Source: Rhizobium lusitanum (GTDB taxonomy: Bacteria; Pseudomonadota; Alphaproteobacteria; Rhizobiales; Rhizobiaceae). From it: a stretch of DNA of 64,000 bases. This document shows, piece after piece, positions 38,063-46,181 of this stretch (the stretch's first letter is position 1; every line of letters begins with the position of its first letter). The stretch is taken from contig NZ_CP050308.1 of NCBI RefSeq assembly GCF_014189535.1, forward strand, positions 1,798,001 to 1,862,000. The letters are read 5' to 3'. The notes below the pieces were generated by a model that did not search any database, was not told where the DNA came from, and was given only the letters and a program-made list of their open reading frames with translations. The position numbers were made by a program, and so were the translations under genes.

Positions 38063-38114
38063 CTTTCGGTTTACGAGTGACGATTTTCAATTTTCGTCAC
38101 TCGTAAACCGAAAG
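38063..38114. promoter_or_regulatory. 21-bp perfect palindrome, probable TetR operator
   Basis: Arms at 38063-38083 and 38094-38114 are exact complements with the core TTTACGAGTGACGA, separated by the AT-rich 10-base loop ttttcaattt. The near arm ends seven bases before the tetR start. Each arm could be a half-site for a dimer, or the whole could bind two dimers. Position and symmetry indicate autoregulation of the tetR-adaptor-pump operon. Confidence 0.75.
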
Positions 38115-38177
38115 CGTTTAGCTGTCAAGAAACCTTGCCCACGACGAAGCGGTTAAAATAGCGGTGGTGATCAGATG

Positions 38178-38657
38178 TCAGGCACCCACAATATGGGGGC
38201 GGAAACGACGGACGCTCAGCAAGCCGACAATCAGGAATGCAATCAGCAGCACTGCCTGAACAACCAGAAGCGGCGGCTCGTTCCCCTGTGGCACCAGCGC
38301 ATTCAGCGCAGGGATCTTCTGGAAGGACTGAACGATCAGCACCACGCAATTAAGGTAGTGCATGACCAGGCTGCCAATGACGAAGACGAGCCGCCAGATA
38401 CCGGCCATTTGAAATCTATAGCGCGCGAGCGCAGTCGGAATGAAAATCAGAACCGTGATGATGCCGAATAGGATGCCCGGCGTCACGCCGTTGAAGGGAA
38501 AGAGAAACCCGGTCAGGCTCGTCAGCAGGATCGTGACCATATAGACGAGTGTCGATCGTTCATGACGGTCGGCGGTGATTAATCCCTGCGCGACGATGAT
38601 GCCGGCGACGATGGCAATCAGGCTGATGATGACGTGAACCAAGGTCAGTGCGGACAT
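38178..38657 (-). CDS. Four-helix integral membrane protein, function unknown
   Basis: A 159-residue protein taken from the ATG at 38657 (MSALTLVHVIISLIAIVAG). Four hydrophobic helices are visible: about 3-24, 38-58 (LVYMVTILLTSLTGFLFPF), 61-80 (GILFGIITVLIFIPTALA) and two close segments to the C-terminus (IWRLVFVIGSLVMHYLNCVVLIVQSF; LLVVQAVLLIAFLIVGLLS). This resembles small rhizobial membrane proteins with no assigned role. It reads the same way as tetR, which starts beyond the operator, so it is a separate unit. Confidence 0.75.
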   Translation of the reverse strand: MSALTLVHVIISLIAIVAGIIVAQGLITADRHERSTLVYMVTILLTSLTGFLFPFNGVTPGILFGIITVLIFIPTALARYRFQMAGIWRLVFVIGSLVMHYLNCVVLIVQSFQKIPALNALVPQGNEPPLLVVQAVLLIAFLIVGLLSVRRFRPHIVGA

Positions 38658-39086
38658 GCGAACGGTCTCCCTCGCGCAGGACATTTCCGCGACAAGCCTA
38701 GTTCGGCGCCGGAATGAGGGATTGTAGATTTATGCGCGAAACCACGTCTTCCCGCCTCAAGACAAGGAAACGTGGCCGGGCCGCACACAGCCTTGCAGAC
38801 CCTGCGGTATAGCCAATTCTTATGAAGCCGCCGGCTGTTTGAATTGGCGCTACCGCACCTTCGTCTCTACTCATCCGATAAATAGCCGGATCGCGAGACG
38901 AAATGTCGAGAGCGCTGTCAGTTACGTAATTGATGAACAGCTGCCGTTGTGACCGGCCCTTGCCTGGCTCTCGATAAATCTTTCCCGTTCCCCTTTGAAA
39001 TCCTCTGGAGGAGGAGCCTGCGCGCATCCGCAATTGACGCGGTTGAGCGAGAACCAAGCGCGGAACGAACTGGGAGGAAATCAGGC
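38658..39086. other. Intergenic region
   Basis: A 429-base region between divergent membrane-protein genes. A 119-codon minus-strand frame is present but has basic, low-complexity residues and no family features, so I do not call it. Promoters for both flanking genes should lie here. Confidence 0.4.
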
Positions 39087-39626
39087 ATGAGCACCAATTA
39101 TGGCGATGTCCGTCGAGATACGGGCGTGGGAACGAATGTCACCGATAGACCGGCCCTGTGGTCGACCATAAAAGCCGGCTTGATCGGGGGCATCGCAGGC
39201 GGTGTCCTGATCTGGATATATGAGGCGATCGTCTGGGTTGGCATCCAGCAACTGATGCCGCTGGCGGGCATTCCCCGCAACGCCACGGGCCTTGTATTTG
39301 GCAAGGGCGTGCAAGAATCCCTGGGACTGACGGCCTATTTTCTCGGCACCGCAATCCATTTCTCTTTCGTTTTCGCCTGGGGCATCGCCTTTGCCTATAT
39401 ATGGCCGTACTTCCGCCGTCGCGGTTATGAGGCGACCTTCGTGGCGCTCTTCTATGCGGTCGTGATCTGGATCGTGATGCATGCGGCGATCATGGTGGCC
39501 ACCACGGATCATCCCAACTACTTCGATCCGATGGTCGTCATCGGCGGCTTTATGTCGCACTTCTTCTACACGGTTCCGCTGGCCCTGATCGTCAAACGAC
39601 GCCTTGCAGCGGAAGCCGGCTCGTAA
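39087..39626 (+). CDS. Four-helix membrane protein, function unknown
   Basis: A 179-residue protein from the ATG at 39087, preceded by GGGAGGAAATC. After a hydrophilic N-terminus (to about 27) there are four predicted helices: IKAGLIGGIAGGVLIWIYEAIVW, YFLGTAIHFSFVFAWGIAFAYI, ATFVALFYAVVIWIVMHAAIMVA and FMSHFFYTVPLALIV. His residues in helices 2-4 (AIHFSF, MHAAIM, MSHFFY) are conserved-looking, perhaps for metal or haem binding, but that is only suggestive. This resembles small rhizobial membrane proteins of unknown role. Confidence 0.7.
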   Translation: MSTNYGDVRRDTGVGTNVTDRPALWSTIKAGLIGGIAGGVLIWIYEAIVWVGIQQLMPLAGIPRNATGLVFGKGVQESLGLTAYFLGTAIHFSFVFAWGIAFAYIWPYFRRRGYEATFVALFYAVVIWIVMHAAIMVATTDHPNYFDPMVVIGGFMSHFFYTVPLALIVKRRLAAEAGS

Positions 39627-39682
39627 GACCACCAATACCCGTTGGTGTGCTGATATAGGTCACCCTCGCCATCACTGGCAGC

Positions 39683-39721
39683 ATTCAACAGGCTCTTCGC
39701 GTTGCGGAGAGCCTGTTGAAT
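39683..39721. terminator. Terminator-like hairpin between convergent genes
   Basis: A 14-bp perfect stem (attcaacaggctct / agagcctgttgaat) with an 11-base loop, between the ends of the membrane protein (39626) and the OsmC gene (39737). The T-tract is short on both strands, so efficiency is uncertain. Confidence 0.55.
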
Positions 39722-39736
39722 TATTAGATCCCGAAC

Positions 39737-40168
39737 TTAGGCCAGGCGAACATCCAGCGAGATCGGCACAGAAGCGAGCGCCTTGGAGACCGGGCAACCA
39801 GCCTTGGCCTTATTGGCGAGTTCGGTAAACTTGGCCTCGTCGGCACCGGGAACCTTGCCCGTCAGCGTCAGGTGGATCGCGCTGATCGCAAACCCGCCTT
39901 CGACGCTTTCGAGCGTGACCTTGGCCGTCGTCTCCATGCTTTCGGCGGTCAAACCCGCCTCATTGAGGATCAGCGACAGCGCCATGGTGAAGCAGCCGGC
40001 ATGGGCAGCACCAATCAACTCTTCCGGATTGGTGCCCGCAACGCCTTCGAAGCGGCTGGCGAAGCCGTAAGGATATTGATTGAGCGCACCGCTCTGGGTC
40101 GAGATCTGGCCCTTGCCATCCTTCAGACCGCCGGACCACTGGGCCGAACCTGTGCGATTGATCTGCAT
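39737..40168 (-). CDS. OsmC family peroxiredoxin
   Basis: A 143-residue protein; the ATG at 40168 has a full AAGGAGG seven bases upstream. It carries the OsmC pattern: SGALNQYPYGFASRFEG, GTNPEELIGAAHAGCFTMALSLIL with the first redox Cys, and KAKAGCPVSKAL with the second. OsmC/Ohr proteins reduce organic hydroperoxides with paired cysteines in the cytoplasm. The AHAGCF and GCPVSKAL contexts fit OsmC rather than Ohr. It is divergent from the GntR gene. Confidence 0.92.
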   Translation of the reverse strand: MQINRTGSAQWSGGLKDGKGQISTQSGALNQYPYGFASRFEGVAGTNPEELIGAAHAGCFTMALSLILNEAGLTAESMETTAKVTLESVEGGFAISAIHLTLTGKVPGADEAKFTELANKAKAGCPVSKALASVPISLDVRLA

Positions 40169-40360
40169 ATCGTCCTCCTTGTCGTTGATTAAGCCTTGGG
40201 AAAAGGGGCCCTGCCCTCCCGGCAAAGACCGATGGAAACCGCCTTTCGGCCGCCCCAATCCGCAATATAGTGTTCTATTCGCCGATGACGACAGCGCCGC
40301 AACAATGAGTGTGTCTCTGCCTCGAAAAGGCACAGCGGCTCTCTCAATTCGCGCGGGCCA

Positions 40361-40397
40361 AATCATCATACCAGACAATTGCCAATGTATGATGATT
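40361..40397. promoter_or_regulatory. Inverted repeat upstream of the GntR/dgoD genes, candidate operator
   Basis: Arms aatcatcatac (40361-40371) and gtatgatgatt (40387-40397) are exact complements with a 15-base spacer, about 45 bases before the regulator start. GntR/FadR proteins bind such dyads, so autoregulation and control of dgoD are plausible. Confidence 0.55.
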
Positions 40398-40439
40398 GTA
40401 GTAATGTGATTTCCACTGCGAGGAGCGGGGAAGAGATAG

Positions 40440-41204
40440 TTGGATTCGTTTGAACGGCAAGAGCATGGCTTGGTCGATCGGCCCGAACGCCGCCCGCGCG
40501 TACGTCGGAACGTGACGGCGGCGATTGCCGAAGACATCTGCTCTGAACGCTATCCCTCCGGCTCGCCCCTGCCGCGTGAAAACGATCTCTGCGAGCTCTA
40601 TGGCGTCAGCCGCACCGTCATCCGCGAATCCCTGAAGATCCTGGAGTCGAAAGGCCTGGTGCGCGGCAAGCCCCGCATCGGCACCACCGTCTGCGACAAG
40701 GACGACTGGAACATCCTCGATCAGGACGTGCTCGAATGGATGGGACCTTATATTGCCGAATTCGATATTCTCGGCAGCATCCTCGAGGCGCGACGCACCA
40801 TCGAGCCTGTCGCGGCCGAATATGCCGCCGAGCGCGCCACGGCCCAGGAGATTGCCGATCTCGATCGGGCCTGGCGACAGATGTGCGAGTCCGGTGACGA
40901 TCCGGAGCGCTTCACTGAAGCCGACGTGATGTTCCATACGGTACTTTTGGGCGCCAGCCACAACCAAGTGTTCCGTCGCCTGTCCAGCGCCATCCATGCG
41001 GGCCTTAAATATGCGCTGCACGCCTCGAATGTCGCCGCTGACAGCCGCGACGAGGCGATCGCCGTCCATGGTGAGCTGGTAGAGGCGCTGCGCCTGCGCA
41101 ATGGCACTGCTGCGCGCGACTGCACCCACCGCTTGCTCGACCTTGCCGCACGCGACCTTGCCGCCGGAAAAGCGACGGGGCGAGCGGAGAAAACCAGGAC
41201 CTGA
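40440..41204 (+). CDS. GntR (FadR subfamily) regulator, probably of galactonate use
   Basis: A 254-residue regulator. A TTG at 40440 with GGGGAAGAG upstream is the best start I can see. Winged HTH at about 24-85 (GSPLPRENDLCELYGVSRTVIRESLKILESKGLVRGKPRIGT) and a FadR-type FCD effector domain with the expected metal or ligand residues (ADVMFHTVLLGASHNQVF; HGELVEALRLRN). The next gene, 63 bases on, is galactonate dehydratase, the same pairing as dgoR-dgoD in enterobacteria, so galactonate or its product is the likely effector. Confidence 0.88.
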   Translation: MDSFERQEHGLVDRPERRPRVRRNVTAAIAEDICSERYPSGSPLPRENDLCELYGVSRTVIRESLKILESKGLVRGKPRIGTTVCDKDDWNILDQDVLEWMGPYIAEFDILGSILEARRTIEPVAAEYAAERATAQEIADLDRAWRQMCESGDDPERFTEADVMFHTVLLGASHNQVFRRLSSAIHAGLKYALHASNVAADSRDEAIAVHGELVEALRLRNGTAARDCTHRLLDLAARDLAAGKATGRAEKTRT

Positions 41205-41267
41205 AACCCCGAGATCCGCGGCCTTCCGCCGCTGATGTGACCAAAGAGCCGAAACGGAAGCATTCCC

Positions 41268-42416
41268 ATGAAAATCACCAAACTGACGACCTATATCGTG
41301 CCGCCGCGCTGGATGTTCCTGAAGATCGAGACTGACGAAGGCATCGTCGGCTGGGGTGAACCGGTCGTCGAAGGCCGTGCGCTCACCGTACAGGCGGCCG
41401 TGCACGAACTGGAAGACTATCTGATCGGCAAGGACCCCTTCCTGATCGAAGACCATTGGAATGTCATGTATCGCGGCGGCTTCTATCGCGGCGGCGCCGT
41501 CCATATGAGTGCCATCGCCGGCATCGACCAGGCGCTGTGGGACATCAAGGGCAAGGCCCTGGGTCAGCCGATCCACTCGCTGCTCGGCGGCCAGGTGCGC
41601 GACAAGATCAAGGTCTATTCCTGGATCGGCGGCGACCGTCCTTCAGACGTCGCCAACAACGCCAGGGAAGTCGTTGCCCGCGGCTTCAAGGCGATCAAGC
41701 TCAACGGCTGCGAGGAAATGCAGATCGTCGACACCTATGACAAGGTGGAAAAGGCGATCGAGACCATCGCCACCATCCGCGAGGCGATCGGCCCCCATAT
41801 CGGCATCGGCGTCGATTTCCACGGCCGCGTCCATCGCCCGATGGCCAAGGTTCTCGCCAAGGAGCTGGAGCCCTACAAGCTGCTGTTCATCGAAGAGCCG
41901 GTGCTCTCCGAAAACCGCGAAGCACTGAAAGAAATCGCCAATCATTGCTCGACGCCGATTGCGCTGGGCGAGCGGCTCTTCTCGCGCTGGGACTTCAAGC
42001 AGGTCCTGTCGGACGGCTATGTCGACATTCTTCAGCCCGACCTTAGCCACGCCGGCGGCATCACCGAATGCCGCAAGATCGCGGCCATGGCGGAAGCCTA
42101 TGACGTGGCGCTGGCACCGCATTGCCCGCTCGGCCCCATCGCGCTTGCCGCCTGCCTGCAGGTCGACGCCGTCAGCTACAATGCCTTCATCCAGGAACAG
42201 AGCCTCGGCATCCACTACAACAAGGGCAACGACATCCTCGACTACATCTCCAACAAGGAAGTCTTCCACTATGCCGACGGCTTCGTCAGCATCCCGCAAG
42301 GCCCCGGCCTCGGCATCGAAGTGGATGAAGCCTACGTCATCGAACGCGCCAAGGAAGGCCATCGCTGGCGCAACCCGATCTGGCGTCATGAGGATGGCAG
42401 CGTAGCGGAGTGGTAG
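41268..42416 (+). CDS. dgoD: D-galactonate dehydratase
   Basis: A 382-residue enolase-superfamily enzyme, the same length as E. coli DgoD, converting D-galactonate to 2-dehydro-3-deoxy-D-galactonate. The DgoD active-site residues fall at their reference positions: Asp183 and His185 (GVDFHGR), Glu209 (FIEEPV), Glu235 (ALGERL) and His285 (APHCPLGP). GGAAG lies about ten bases before the ATG. It follows the GntR regulator. No kinase or aldolase gene (dgoK/dgoA) is adjacent, so the rest of the pathway must be elsewhere. Confidence 0.96.
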   Translation: MKITKLTTYIVPPRWMFLKIETDEGIVGWGEPVVEGRALTVQAAVHELEDYLIGKDPFLIEDHWNVMYRGGFYRGGAVHMSAIAGIDQALWDIKGKALGQPIHSLLGGQVRDKIKVYSWIGGDRPSDVANNAREVVARGFKAIKLNGCEEMQIVDTYDKVEKAIETIATIREAIGPHIGIGVDFHGRVHRPMAKVLAKELEPYKLLFIEEPVLSENREALKEIANHCSTPIALGERLFSRWDFKQVLSDGYVDILQPDLSHAGGITECRKIAAMAEAYDVALAPHCPLGPIALAACLQVDAVSYNAFIQEQSLGIHYNKGNDILDYISNKEVFHYADGFVSIPQGPGLGIEVDEAYVIERAKEGHRWRNPIWRHEDGSVAEW

Positions 42417-42480
42417 GTCGCTGATATTTTTAGGAGTGGGTGTCAGGGACCGCGAATTTTGAATATGCCGCGCCTCTGAT

Positions 42481-42667
42481 ACCCCCCTCTGTCACTTCGT
42501 GACATCTCCCCCACAAGGGGGGAGATCGTTCGGAGCTTGCCGCTCGCTACCCGCAAAACAATAAACGACAATTTCAGCAGGCTCGATGTTCGCTTAGGGC
42601 GAGAAGGCGCTGCGAGTTACCAATCTCCCCCTTGTGGGGGAGATGTCACGTCAGTGACAGAGGGGGT
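42481..42667. repeat. Pair of rhizobial-type intergenic repeats in inverted orientation
   Basis: Copy A (42481-42526) and copy B (42623-42667) are nearly exact reverse complements. Each has a small hairpin (gtcac..gtgac) followed by a C-rich/G-rich palindrome (atctccccc..gggggagat). Together they could fold into a stem of about 45 bp enclosing about 96 bases. Such CCCCCTCTGTCAC units are scattered between genes in rhizobia. No gene lies in 42417-42948. Confidence 0.7.
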
Positions 42668-42812
42668 GACGAACTCTCGGTGAACTCAGAAGCTGCCGCT
42701 ACGCTCTAACGGCGCCACCCACGCCCCAGATCACACATCATCGCACCTCCGCGTACGGATCATTGCGATCAGGGCTAACCAAGCACCCCAATCCCCACCC
42801 CCAAATAAAATA

Positions 42813-42844
42813 CGCCTGCGGTATCGGCGCAGATACCGCAGGCG
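42813..42844 (-). terminator. Rho-independent terminator of the Bax-inhibitor-like gene
   Basis: A 13-bp perfect stem (cgcctgcggtatc / gataccgcaggcg) with a 6-base loop, followed on the minus strand by TATTTTATTT, 105 bases past the stop at 42949. Confidence 0.75.
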
Positions 42845-42848
42845 CGTC

Positions 42849-42879
42849 ATGCGTCTCACAAACCCCCAGGGAGACGCAT
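42849..42879. repeat. Small inverted repeat
   Basis: atgcgtctc and gagacgcat pair around a 13-base loop, between the terminator above and the Bax-inhibitor-like gene. It may be part of the same 3' end structure. Confidence 0.4.
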
Positions 42880-42948
42880 TTCCGGAGCACGATCAAACGA
42901 AAGAGTGGAGTAACTTTCAGATCATGCCCAAGCTCTAAAAGTCCAGTG

Positions 42949-43665
42949 CTATTCCCGCTCGCCCGTGAAGTTCAGGAGGAGTTGGAAGATGTTGACGAAG
43001 TTCAGGTAAAGCGACAGGGCGCCGAAGACGGCGAGCTTCTGCGAGGTCTCCTGATCGTGATTCTCGGCATATTGTTCCTTGATGTTCTGCGTATCCCAGG
43101 CAGTCAGGCCGACGAAGACCACGATGCCGATGATCGAGATGGCGAACTGAAGCGCGCTCGAACCCAAGAAAATATTGACGACGCTGGCGATGATCACGCC
43201 AAACAGGCCCATCATCAGGAACGAGCCGATATTGGCAAGGTCACGCTTGGTCGTATAGCCGTAGAGGCTGGTCGCGCCGAACATGGTGGCCGCGATGAAG
43301 AAGGTCCGCGCGATACTGGTGCCGGTGAAGACCAGGAACACCGATGCGAGCGACAGGCCCATGACGGCACAGAAGGCCCAGAACATCATCTGCGCGGTGC
43401 TTGCCGACATCGTCTGGATGCGGAACGAGAAGAACAGCACGAAGGCGAGCGGCGCCAGCATGACGACCCACTTGAGCGGCGACTGGAAGATCGGCACGTA
43501 GAGCGCCGGCGTCGTGCCGACGATCATCGCGACGATACCGGTCAACACAAGGCCGATGCCCATGTAGTTGTAGACGCGCAGCATGTGCTTGCGCAGGCCT
43601 TCGTCGAAGAGCGCCTGCGAGCCGGCAGCGGCGCCATAGCCGAAGCGCGGATTGGTCGGGTTCAT
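42949..43665 (-). CDS. Bax inhibitor-1/YccA-like membrane protein
   Basis: A 238-residue protein with seven predicted helices, started at the ATG at 43665 (AAAGGAG upstream). Signature stretches: RVYNYMGIGLVLTGIVAM (TM1), LKWVVMLAPLAFVLFFSF, MMFWAFCAVMGLSLASVFLVF, IARTFFIAATMFGATSLYGYTTKRDL and the C-terminal GLTAWDTQNIKEQY with the conserved acidic residue of the BI-1 pore. Family members are inner-membrane proton- or calcium-linked channels or modulators of FtsH (YccA). Bacterial function is not settled. Confidence 0.92.
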   Translation of the reverse strand: MNPTNPRFGYGAAAGSQALFDEGLRKHMLRVYNYMGIGLVLTGIVAMIVGTTPALYVPIFQSPLKWVVMLAPLAFVLFFSFRIQTMSASTAQMMFWAFCAVMGLSLASVFLVFTGTSIARTFFIAATMFGATSLYGYTTKRDLANIGSFLMMGLFGVIIASVVNIFLGSSALQFAISIIGIVVFVGLTAWDTQNIKEQYAENHDQETSQKLAVFGALSLYLNFVNIFQLLLNFTGERE

Positions 43666-43687
43666 GGTCGTTCTCCTTTGATCCAAA

Positions 43688-44458
43688 CTAGTAAAGGGTA
43701 CGGGCGAGCTTTTCAGCCTCGCCATCGAGTTCGTTCGCCTTGCCGCCGCCGATCAGGGCGTAGGCGACTTCGCCGATCTGCCAATAGGCAGCCTGGACGT
43801 TGTCGCGCGTGGCATGGCTGACCTTCTGGACGGCGAAGTTTCCCGGGCGGACGGCAAACAGCGACAAATATCTGCCCTCACCGGCATCGACCGTCATTTC
43901 AACGCTCGGTCCGAATTCGGACGGATAGATCTGTGCATCGGTGACGCGCCAGCCCGCGGGCATCTCCGGAAGGACGATCGCCGTCGAGGCGCGGATCTCT
44001 TCCGGATTGTAACCCGCCTGCCCAGGCTGCGGTTTCGTCATGTCCCGCATGGCGGTCGCCTGATAGGCGCGCACAGCATCGTCGACGAAAGCAGGTGCTG
44101 GAACCGAAGCATTGACTTCGCTCGCCGTGAAGGCGCCGAAGGACGTATGCGCCACCCAGCCGGCCGTCATCAGCATGGCCACAGCCGCCACCCGCTGGAA
44201 GGAGCCCAGCACGCGGCCATAGGCGAGCCCCCGCTCCAGCCGACGAGCGGCCTCGCGGGTTTCCGCCTTCACCACCATGCTCTCGCCGGCCAGCGCCATG
44301 CGCAATTCGCCGCGCATGCTGAGATCGGCCATGACCTTGGCGGCGATATCGGGATGCTCGGACAGATAGGACTCGACCTCGACGCGGCGCGCGACAGTCA
44401 GCTCTCCATCGACATAGGCATCGAGATCGGTATCGATGATCGGATCAATTGTTTTCAT
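43688..44458 (-). CDS. Transmembrane anti-sigma factor
   Basis: A 256-residue protein whose ATG overlaps the end of the sigma gene by 14 bases, indicating translational coupling. The N-terminal 60 residues (DAYVDGELTVARRVEVESYLSEHPDI) form the cytoplasmic anti-sigma helix bundle; I see no HxxxCxxC zinc motif. One membrane helix lies at about 88-106 (RVAAVAMLMTAGWVAH), and the rest (about 110-256) is periplasmic with AGWRVTDAQIYPSEFGPSVEMTVD. It probably holds the ECF sigma at the membrane and releases it on an envelope or redox signal. Confidence 0.85.
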   Translation of the reverse strand: MKTIDPIIDTDLDAYVDGELTVARRVEVESYLSEHPDIAAKVMADLSMRGELRMALAGESMVVKAETREAARRLERGLAYGRVLGSFQRVAAVAMLMTAGWVAHTSFGAFTASEVNASVPAPAFVDDAVRAYQATAMRDMTKPQPGQAGYNPEEIRASTAIVLPEMPAGWRVTDAQIYPSEFGPSVEMTVDAGEGRYLSLFAVRPGNFAVQKVSHATRDNVQAAYWQIGEVAYALIGGGKANELDGEAEKLARTLY

Positions 44459-44984
44459 TGCCGCTCCCTCCGATGAGCCGAAGATGCGAGATTTTGGGCG
44501 CGGTCTCCTCGAACGTCCTGAGATTTGCCCGAGCGCGTGAGATGCGCGACATCAGCGTACCCACGGGAATACCCAGCGCCGATGCCGCTTCCTGATAGGA
44601 AAGATCCTCGATCGCCACCAGATGCAGCGCCTCGCGCTGTTCTTCCGGCAGATCGAAGAAGGCGTCGCGCACCTGGCTCAGGCGCACGGCATGGTCTTGC
44701 GAGGCCGGCAGCGCCGGCTCGAACTCAACCGCTGCTTCTTCATGGCGACGGTTCAGCGAGCGCCTCTGGCGCAGGCGGTCGATATGGGCATTGTGCAGGA
44801 TCGACAGCAACCAGGTGCGCAGGTTCGCGCCGCGTCGGAAACTCGCTTTGCGTTCATAGGCCTTGACCAGCGCATCATGCACCAGGTCTTCCGCCTCATC
44901 CGCGTTGCGGACAAGCGAACGGGCATATCGTCTCAGCGAACCGAGCTGCCCTAAAACGTCGAATGTCCGTTTGTTGCGTTCCAT
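44445..44984 (-). CDS. ECF-type RNA polymerase sigma factor
   Basis: A 179-residue sigma-70 family protein with region 2 (DLVHDALVKAYERKASFRRGANLRTWLLSILHNAHIDRLR, about 33-75) and region 4 (LPEEQREALHLVAIEDLSYQEAASALGIPVGTLMSRISRARANL, about 110-155). Length and two-domain layout are those of ECF factors. Its partner anti-sigma overlaps it. The general-stress factor EcfG is unlikely because no phyR/nepR neighbours are present. A likely autoregulated promoter lies directly upstream. Confidence 0.93.
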   Translation of the reverse strand: MERNKRTFDVLGQLGSLRRYARSLVRNADEAEDLVHDALVKAYERKASFRRGANLRTWLLSILHNAHIDRLRQRRSLNRRHEEAAVEFEPALPASQDHAVRLSQVRDAFFDLPEEQREALHLVAIEDLSYQEAASALGIPVGTLMSRISRARANLRTFEETAPKISHLRLIGGSGNENN

Positions 44985-44990
44985 ACCCCA

Positions 44991-45019
44991 ATATACGGAA
45001 GCCGGGCCGATCTTATTCC
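44991..45019 (-). promoter_or_regulatory. Candidate ECF-dependent promoter of the sigma gene
   Basis: On the minus strand, GGAATAA (45019-45013) and CGTATA (44997-44992) are 15 bases apart, an ECF-type -35/-10 pair. The -10 ends about seven bases before the ATG at 44984, so transcription would begin nearly at the start codon, giving a very short or absent leader. Confidence 0.5.
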
Positions 45020-45048
45020 ATGGCCCAGCAAATATTTTTTCTGGGCGC

Positions 45049-45960
45049 CTACATCAGCACGAAATCCTTGGGCTGCGGCATGGGCGGCAGGTCGGTTTCG
45101 CCGAGCGCTTCCCTGAGATTGATCTCGATCGTATCGGCAAGAGCGCCGATCGCCAGCGCGTTCGGATGGTTGCCGAAGGGGGCTTCCAGCTCGTCGCCGA
45201 GCGCATCGAGGCCAAAGAAGGTGTAGGCGATCAGCGCGGCCACGAAGGGAGACCCCCATCCCAGCGTATCGACGAAGCCGAAGGGCAGCAGGAAGCAAAA
45301 GAGATAGGCGGTGCGATGCAGAAGCAGCGTATAGCCGAACGGCAGCGGCGTATTGCGGATGCGCTCGCAAGCCGCCTGCACCGCCCCCATCTGGCCGATA
45401 CTGGCATCGAGCATCTGATACTGGATATCCGAAATCCCGTCCGCTGCCTTCAGCCGCGCCAGATCGGCCGACATCAGGCGCAGCAGGAGATCCGGTTTGT
45501 TCTGAGCCGTGTGATAGAAATCGATTTCGCTGGGCGCCAGATGTTGCAGCACCTTGCTCTCGTCGCCGCCGGGCCTCAGATGGCAGACCAGCGCCTGCGC
45601 AAAGGCCATCGTCAGCCGCAGTAAGTCCTTCCGGGCTTCACCGGCAGCTTCCAGTATCAATGTCTGCCGCGCGAAGCCACGGCTGACCTGGATGAGCTGC
45701 CCCCAATCGCGCCGCCCTTCCCACCAGCGGTCGTAGCAAGCGTTGTTGCGGAAGCCGAGAAAGATCGAAAGCGCGATGCCGAGCAGCGCAAAGGGCGATC
45801 CGTTGAAGGAGAGGATAACGTTCGGACGCTCTTCATGCCCCCAGACGATCAACGCCGACAGCAGGAAGATCACCACGATCTGCGGCAATATCCGCCGGAT
45901 GACCGAACCGCGGAGAATAAAGAAAAGCTGGAAAAGGTTCGGCCGGTCGCGGACGATCAT
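45049..45960 (-). CDS. Bestrophin-like (UPF0187) membrane protein
   Basis: A 303-residue protein taken from the ATG at 45960 (MIVRDRPNLFQLFFILRGSV); a longer reading to 46041 is possible but lacks support. Family marks: LSFNGSPFALLGIALSIFLGFRNNACYDRWWEGRRDWGQLI, LPFGYTLLLHRTAYLFCFLLPFG and FFGLDALGDELEAPFGNHPNALAI. Bacterial homologues are pentameric ion channels (chloride or cation) of the inner membrane. Start choice decides only a cytoplasmic N-terminal tail. Confidence 0.88.
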   Translation of the reverse strand: MIVRDRPNLFQLFFILRGSVIRRILPQIVVIFLLSALIVWGHEERPNVILSFNGSPFALLGIALSIFLGFRNNACYDRWWEGRRDWGQLIQVSRGFARQTLILEAAGEARKDLLRLTMAFAQALVCHLRPGGDESKVLQHLAPSEIDFYHTAQNKPDLLLRLMSADLARLKAADGISDIQYQMLDASIGQMGAVQAACERIRNTPLPFGYTLLLHRTAYLFCFLLPFGFVDTLGWGSPFVAALIAYTFFGLDALGDELEAPFGNHPNALAIGALADTIEINLREALGETDLPPMPQPKDFVLM

Positions 45961-46048
45961 GGTAGGAAGCGCTCTCGATTGATGTCTGGCACTGCCGAGC
46001 AATACACCAGACACCGTGAGAGTAACGAGCATTTCCTGCAAAGCCGCC

Positions 46049-46181
46049 GAGACCGGCCCGCATTGCTAGCCGGTCTCGCTAGAGCGTTTCAACGCTTCAC
46101 GGAAGCGCAGAAACGCTCTAGCTCTTTATTTTTGCGCAATTCCAGACGGAAAACCGCATCACACTTTTCCTGGAATTGCGC
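46049..46181. repeat. Rhizobial intergenic palindrome cluster
   Basis: Three hairpins in tandem: gagaccggc/gccggtctc (46049-46077), ctagagcgttt/aaacgctctag (46079-46121, with an inner cgctt/aagcg) and gcgcaattccag/ctggaattgcgc (46134-46181). The last two, joined by a T-rich stretch, match a repeat I know to be very frequent in Rhizobium and relatives. The last arm reaches the msrA stop and may stabilise or terminate its mRNA. Confidence 0.75.

Noticed and set aside
38698..39057. A 119-codon minus-strand frame between two membrane-protein genes
   Set aside because: Arg/Ser-rich translation, no ribosome-binding site, no recognisable domain; treated as intergenic.
41268..42416. Mandelate racemase or other enolase-superfamily acid-sugar dehydratase
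   Set aside because: Active-site residues fall exactly on DgoD numbering (183, 185, 209, 235, 285) and the length equals DgoD.
44445..44984. EcfG general-stress sigma factor
   Set aside because: No phyR or nepR neighbours, and the adjacent partner is a transmembrane anti-sigma factor.
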